From Desulfoarculaceae bacterium (GTDB taxonomy: Bacteria; Desulfobacterota; Desulfobulbia; Desulfobulbales; Desulfocapsaceae): a stretch of 45,069 nucleotides of DNA. The notes under the pieces were generated by a model. The model was not told where the DNA came from, made no database searches, and saw only the letters and a list, made by a program, of their open reading frames with translations. The stretch covers positions 1 to 45,069 of the forward strand of contig JAHYIV010000024.1 of the NCBI GenBank assembly GCA_019429465.1, read 5' to 3'. Made by a program: the position numbers and the translations under genes. This document shows, one piece after another, positions 43,370 to 45,069 of the stretch. Each line of letters starts with the position of its first letter. Within the stretch, counting starts at the first letter, position 1.

Positions 43370-44775
43370 GAGGGCTCACATCCTCTCAGGAAGGTAAGCA
43401 AAGAAGCCGCCAATTCCGGGATCTCATGATCGTCTACTGTTCTCATGTCTAAGAAGAGCGAATCGTTTTCAATCCTGCCGATAATAGGGGTGGAGAGCCT
43501 GCGCAATTCTTTTTCCATGGCACTGACAGGTATGTGGGCAGGTTTGAAGGCAACCGCCCAGCTTGACAAACCATGTTCAGGCATGGCACCACCACCGACA
43601 CGCGACATAGTGGGGAGCAGGCTCATTGAACAGATCGGGCGGGCGGTTGATTGCACTCTGCGCATAAGTCTTCTGGCTCTTTTTTTTATCAGATCCACAG
43701 GCTGGGTCAACATCCTGAGGGTAGGAATCCTGGTCAGAGCCAGATCGAGATCATAATAGTTCCGTAAAACTGCCTCAAGTGAGGCCAGGGTGAATTTGTC
43801 AATGCGCAGGGCCCGATTTAAGGGATTGCGTTTGATGTGGTCAATAAATGTTTTTTTGCCGACGATAAGGCCAGCCTGGGGGCCGCCAAGGAGTTTGTCG
43901 CCACTGAAGGTGATCACATCAACACCGGCCTTGACAATCTGCTGTACCGTTGGCTCCCGCGGCAGACCAAACGGGGAAAGATCAACCAGGCAACCACTGC
44001 CCAGATCTTCCATGACAGGCAGACCTTTTACTTGTGCCAGGGCCACCAGCTCTTCAGCAGAAACCTCGGAGGTGAAACCTATAACCCTAAAATTAGAGGT
44101 GTGCACCTTGAGGAGCAGGGCGGTTTCATTATTAATACCTTTTTCATAGTCAACCAGGTGGGTTCGATTGGTAGATCCGACTTCTATCAGGTGAGCGCCG
44201 CTTTTGGCTATCACATCAGGGATCCTGAACGATCCGCCGATTTCAACCAACTGCCCTCTGGAGACAATGACTTCCTTGCCATTGGCCAGGGTGTCAAGCG
44301 ACAGCAGCACGGCAGCGGCATTATTGTTAACAACCAGGGCAGCCTCAGCCCCTGTCAGGTCGCAGATGATTTCTTCCACCAGGCTGTATCTGCTGCCTCG
44401 CTTGCCAGTGGTGAGATCAAACTCGAGATTAGTATAATGGGCTCCGGCCTGCTGGAGGGCATTAACTATGGGCGGCGAAAGTACAGATCGCCCCAGATTG
44501 GTGTGAATGACCACGCCTGTGCCGTTAATAACTCGCCGGAGATTCATCTGGTTTTTCAGGGTTATTGCCTCAAGGAGCCTCTTGTTCCATTGTTGGGGAC
44601 TTAATGAAATGCATTCCTCATCACCCTTTAAGATGCGTTGCCGTTCAGCATTTATGCAATCACGCACTGCAAGTTTAACAAGTCGAGAAGGGATTGATAC
44701 CGTCCTGTCAGCGAGGCTAGCAAGAGCTTCATCAATTTTTGGTAAGGCGCAAAGGAGCTGTTTTTTTTCAGTCAT
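43366..44775 (-). CDS. selA: L-seryl-tRNA(Sec) selenium transferase
   Basis: 469 residues. Converts seryl-tRNA(Sec) to selenocysteinyl-tRNA(Sec) using selenophosphate and PLP. The N-terminal tRNA-binding domain (VRDCINAERQRIL) is followed by the fold-type I core with NGTGVVIHTNLGRS, VNNNAAAVLL and the PLP lysine 294 in TFSGDKLLGGPQAG. The active-site arginine region and C-terminal domain are complete. SelB and selC, often adjacent, are not in the window; the next gene on the same strand is the TPR protein. Its presence means the organism decodes UGA as selenocysteine, so formate dehydrogenase-like or other selenoproteins are expected elsewhere. No in-frame UGA was noticed in the genes here. 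Confidence 0.96.
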   Translation of the reverse strand: MTEKKQLLCALPKIDEALASLADRTVSIPSRLVKLAVRDCINAERQRILKGDEECISLSPQQWNKRLLEAITLKNQMNLRRVINGTGVVIHTNLGRSVLSPPIVNALQQAGAHYTNLEFDLTTGKRGSRYSLVEEIICDLTGAEAALVVNNNAAAVLLSLDTLANGKEVIVSRGQLVEIGGSFRIPDVIAKSGAHLIEVGSTNRTHLVDYEKGINNETALLLKVHTSNFRVIGFTSEVSAEELVALAQVKGLPVMEDLGSGCLVDLSPFGLPREPTVQQIVKAGVDVITFSGDKLLGGPQAGLIVGKKTFIDHIKRNPLNRALRIDKFTLASLEAVLRNYYDLDLALTRIPTLRMLTQPVDLIKKRARRLMRRVQSTARPICSMSLLPTMSRVGGGAMPEHGLSSWAVAFKPAHIPVSAMEKELRRLSTPIIGRIENDSLFLDMRTVDDHEIPELAASLLTFLRGCEPS

Positions 44776-45069
44776 AAGGTCATGTGTTCAAGAGGTAAGG
44801 GGGCAGCATGGTTACGCCCTGATTGTTAGTTGGAAAGTAATCGTTAGCTATGTTACGGTTTCTACAGGGGAAAAGCAAACAGTTTTCATCAGGAATGAAA
44901 ATGATGGTGCCAATAAAGAGAATATGGGCCTTATCGCGGTCATTTTTCTTATTGACAGGTCGAGACGGATTGAGTATTTTGCCGCGGTCGGCGGGTGAGA
45001 CGCAGAAGTTGCGGATCAGCTGTCGGTTGAGTGGCAGTAAAAGGAATGACCGGGTTGAGAAAGTTATTG
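44776..45069. other. Upstream region of selA and window edge
   Basis: A minus-strand frame stays open from the right edge to a TGA at about 44786, and a plus-strand frame overlaps it. Neither has a recognisable domain. The minus frame (with KILNPSRPVNKKND and similar stretches) could be the end of a gene cut by the window, but its composition is not persuasive. The selA promoter may lie at about 44800-44870. Confidence 0.3.

Noticed and set aside
44507-45069. A gene or selC tRNA upstream of selA
   Set aside because: No cloverleaf with a long variable arm was found, and the open frames at the window edge show no domain.

Overview
The window looks like the chromosome of a Gram-negative bacterium of the Desulfobulbales/Desulfobacterota type. 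This is inferred from gene content and not tested by search. It carries outer-membrane machinery (TamA/TamB, LpxD), a selenocysteine gene (selA), sigma-54 response regulators, pilT, two class I PPK2 kinases, a short ArgA-like acetyltransferase next to argS, and a small ferredoxin with an Asp in its first cluster motif. Coding density is ordinary, but the gaps are rich in dispersed repeats.

Layout. 1-2.5 kb: a truncated repeat copy, a membrane protein of unknown function, and a wreck of a type I restriction system (5' part of hsdM joined to 3' part of hsdR). 2.8-9.6 kb: an RlmD-like rRNA methyltransferase, then the tamA-tamB pair. 9.8-16.5 kb: FMN reductase, sigma-54 response regulator, class I/II aminotransferase, AGCS amino acid symporter and hflX. 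16.5-18.2 kb: a zinc-ribbon/PilZ gene with no start codon next to a repeat insertion, and pyrE with a 56-codon zinc-ribbon gene behind it. 18.9-23.6 kb: an envelope cluster glmS-namZ-like-lpxD-fabZ, covering amino sugar supply, muropeptide recycling, lipid A and fatty acid synthesis. 23.9-27.9 kb, minus strand: comEA-like gene, CopZ/MerP-like metallochaperone, sensor kinase and NtrC-type regulator. 28.6-30.7 kb: two ppk2 paralogues separated by a repeat copy. 30.8-38.6 kb, minus strand: membrane protein, alr, argS, small membrane protein, ArgA-like GNAT, secA, and pfkA after a 136-nt gap; several of these overlap by 4 nt. 38.8-44.8 kb, minus strand: selA, a degenerate-GGDEF/TPR protein, a LOG-family protein, pilT and the Asp-type ferredoxin.

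The most unusual content is the repeats. A ~154-bp element (here called R1) occurs in five clear copies plus one degenerate copy. Its ends read GTAACTATYCAGC and it is flanked by 8-bp direct duplications, exact at two copies and 7/8 at two others. It has no coding capacity and looks like a non-autonomous element moved in trans, with ends resembling those of the IS66 family. One copy sits next to a 16-bp pair of fused element ends between further copies of the same target duplication. Three other families of inverted-repeat sequences (R2, about 77 bp in three copies; R3, 134 bp in two copies; R4, palindromic) fill the remaining gaps, sometimes nested in or abutting R1 or gene ends. No tRNA, rRNA or CRISPR array was seen.
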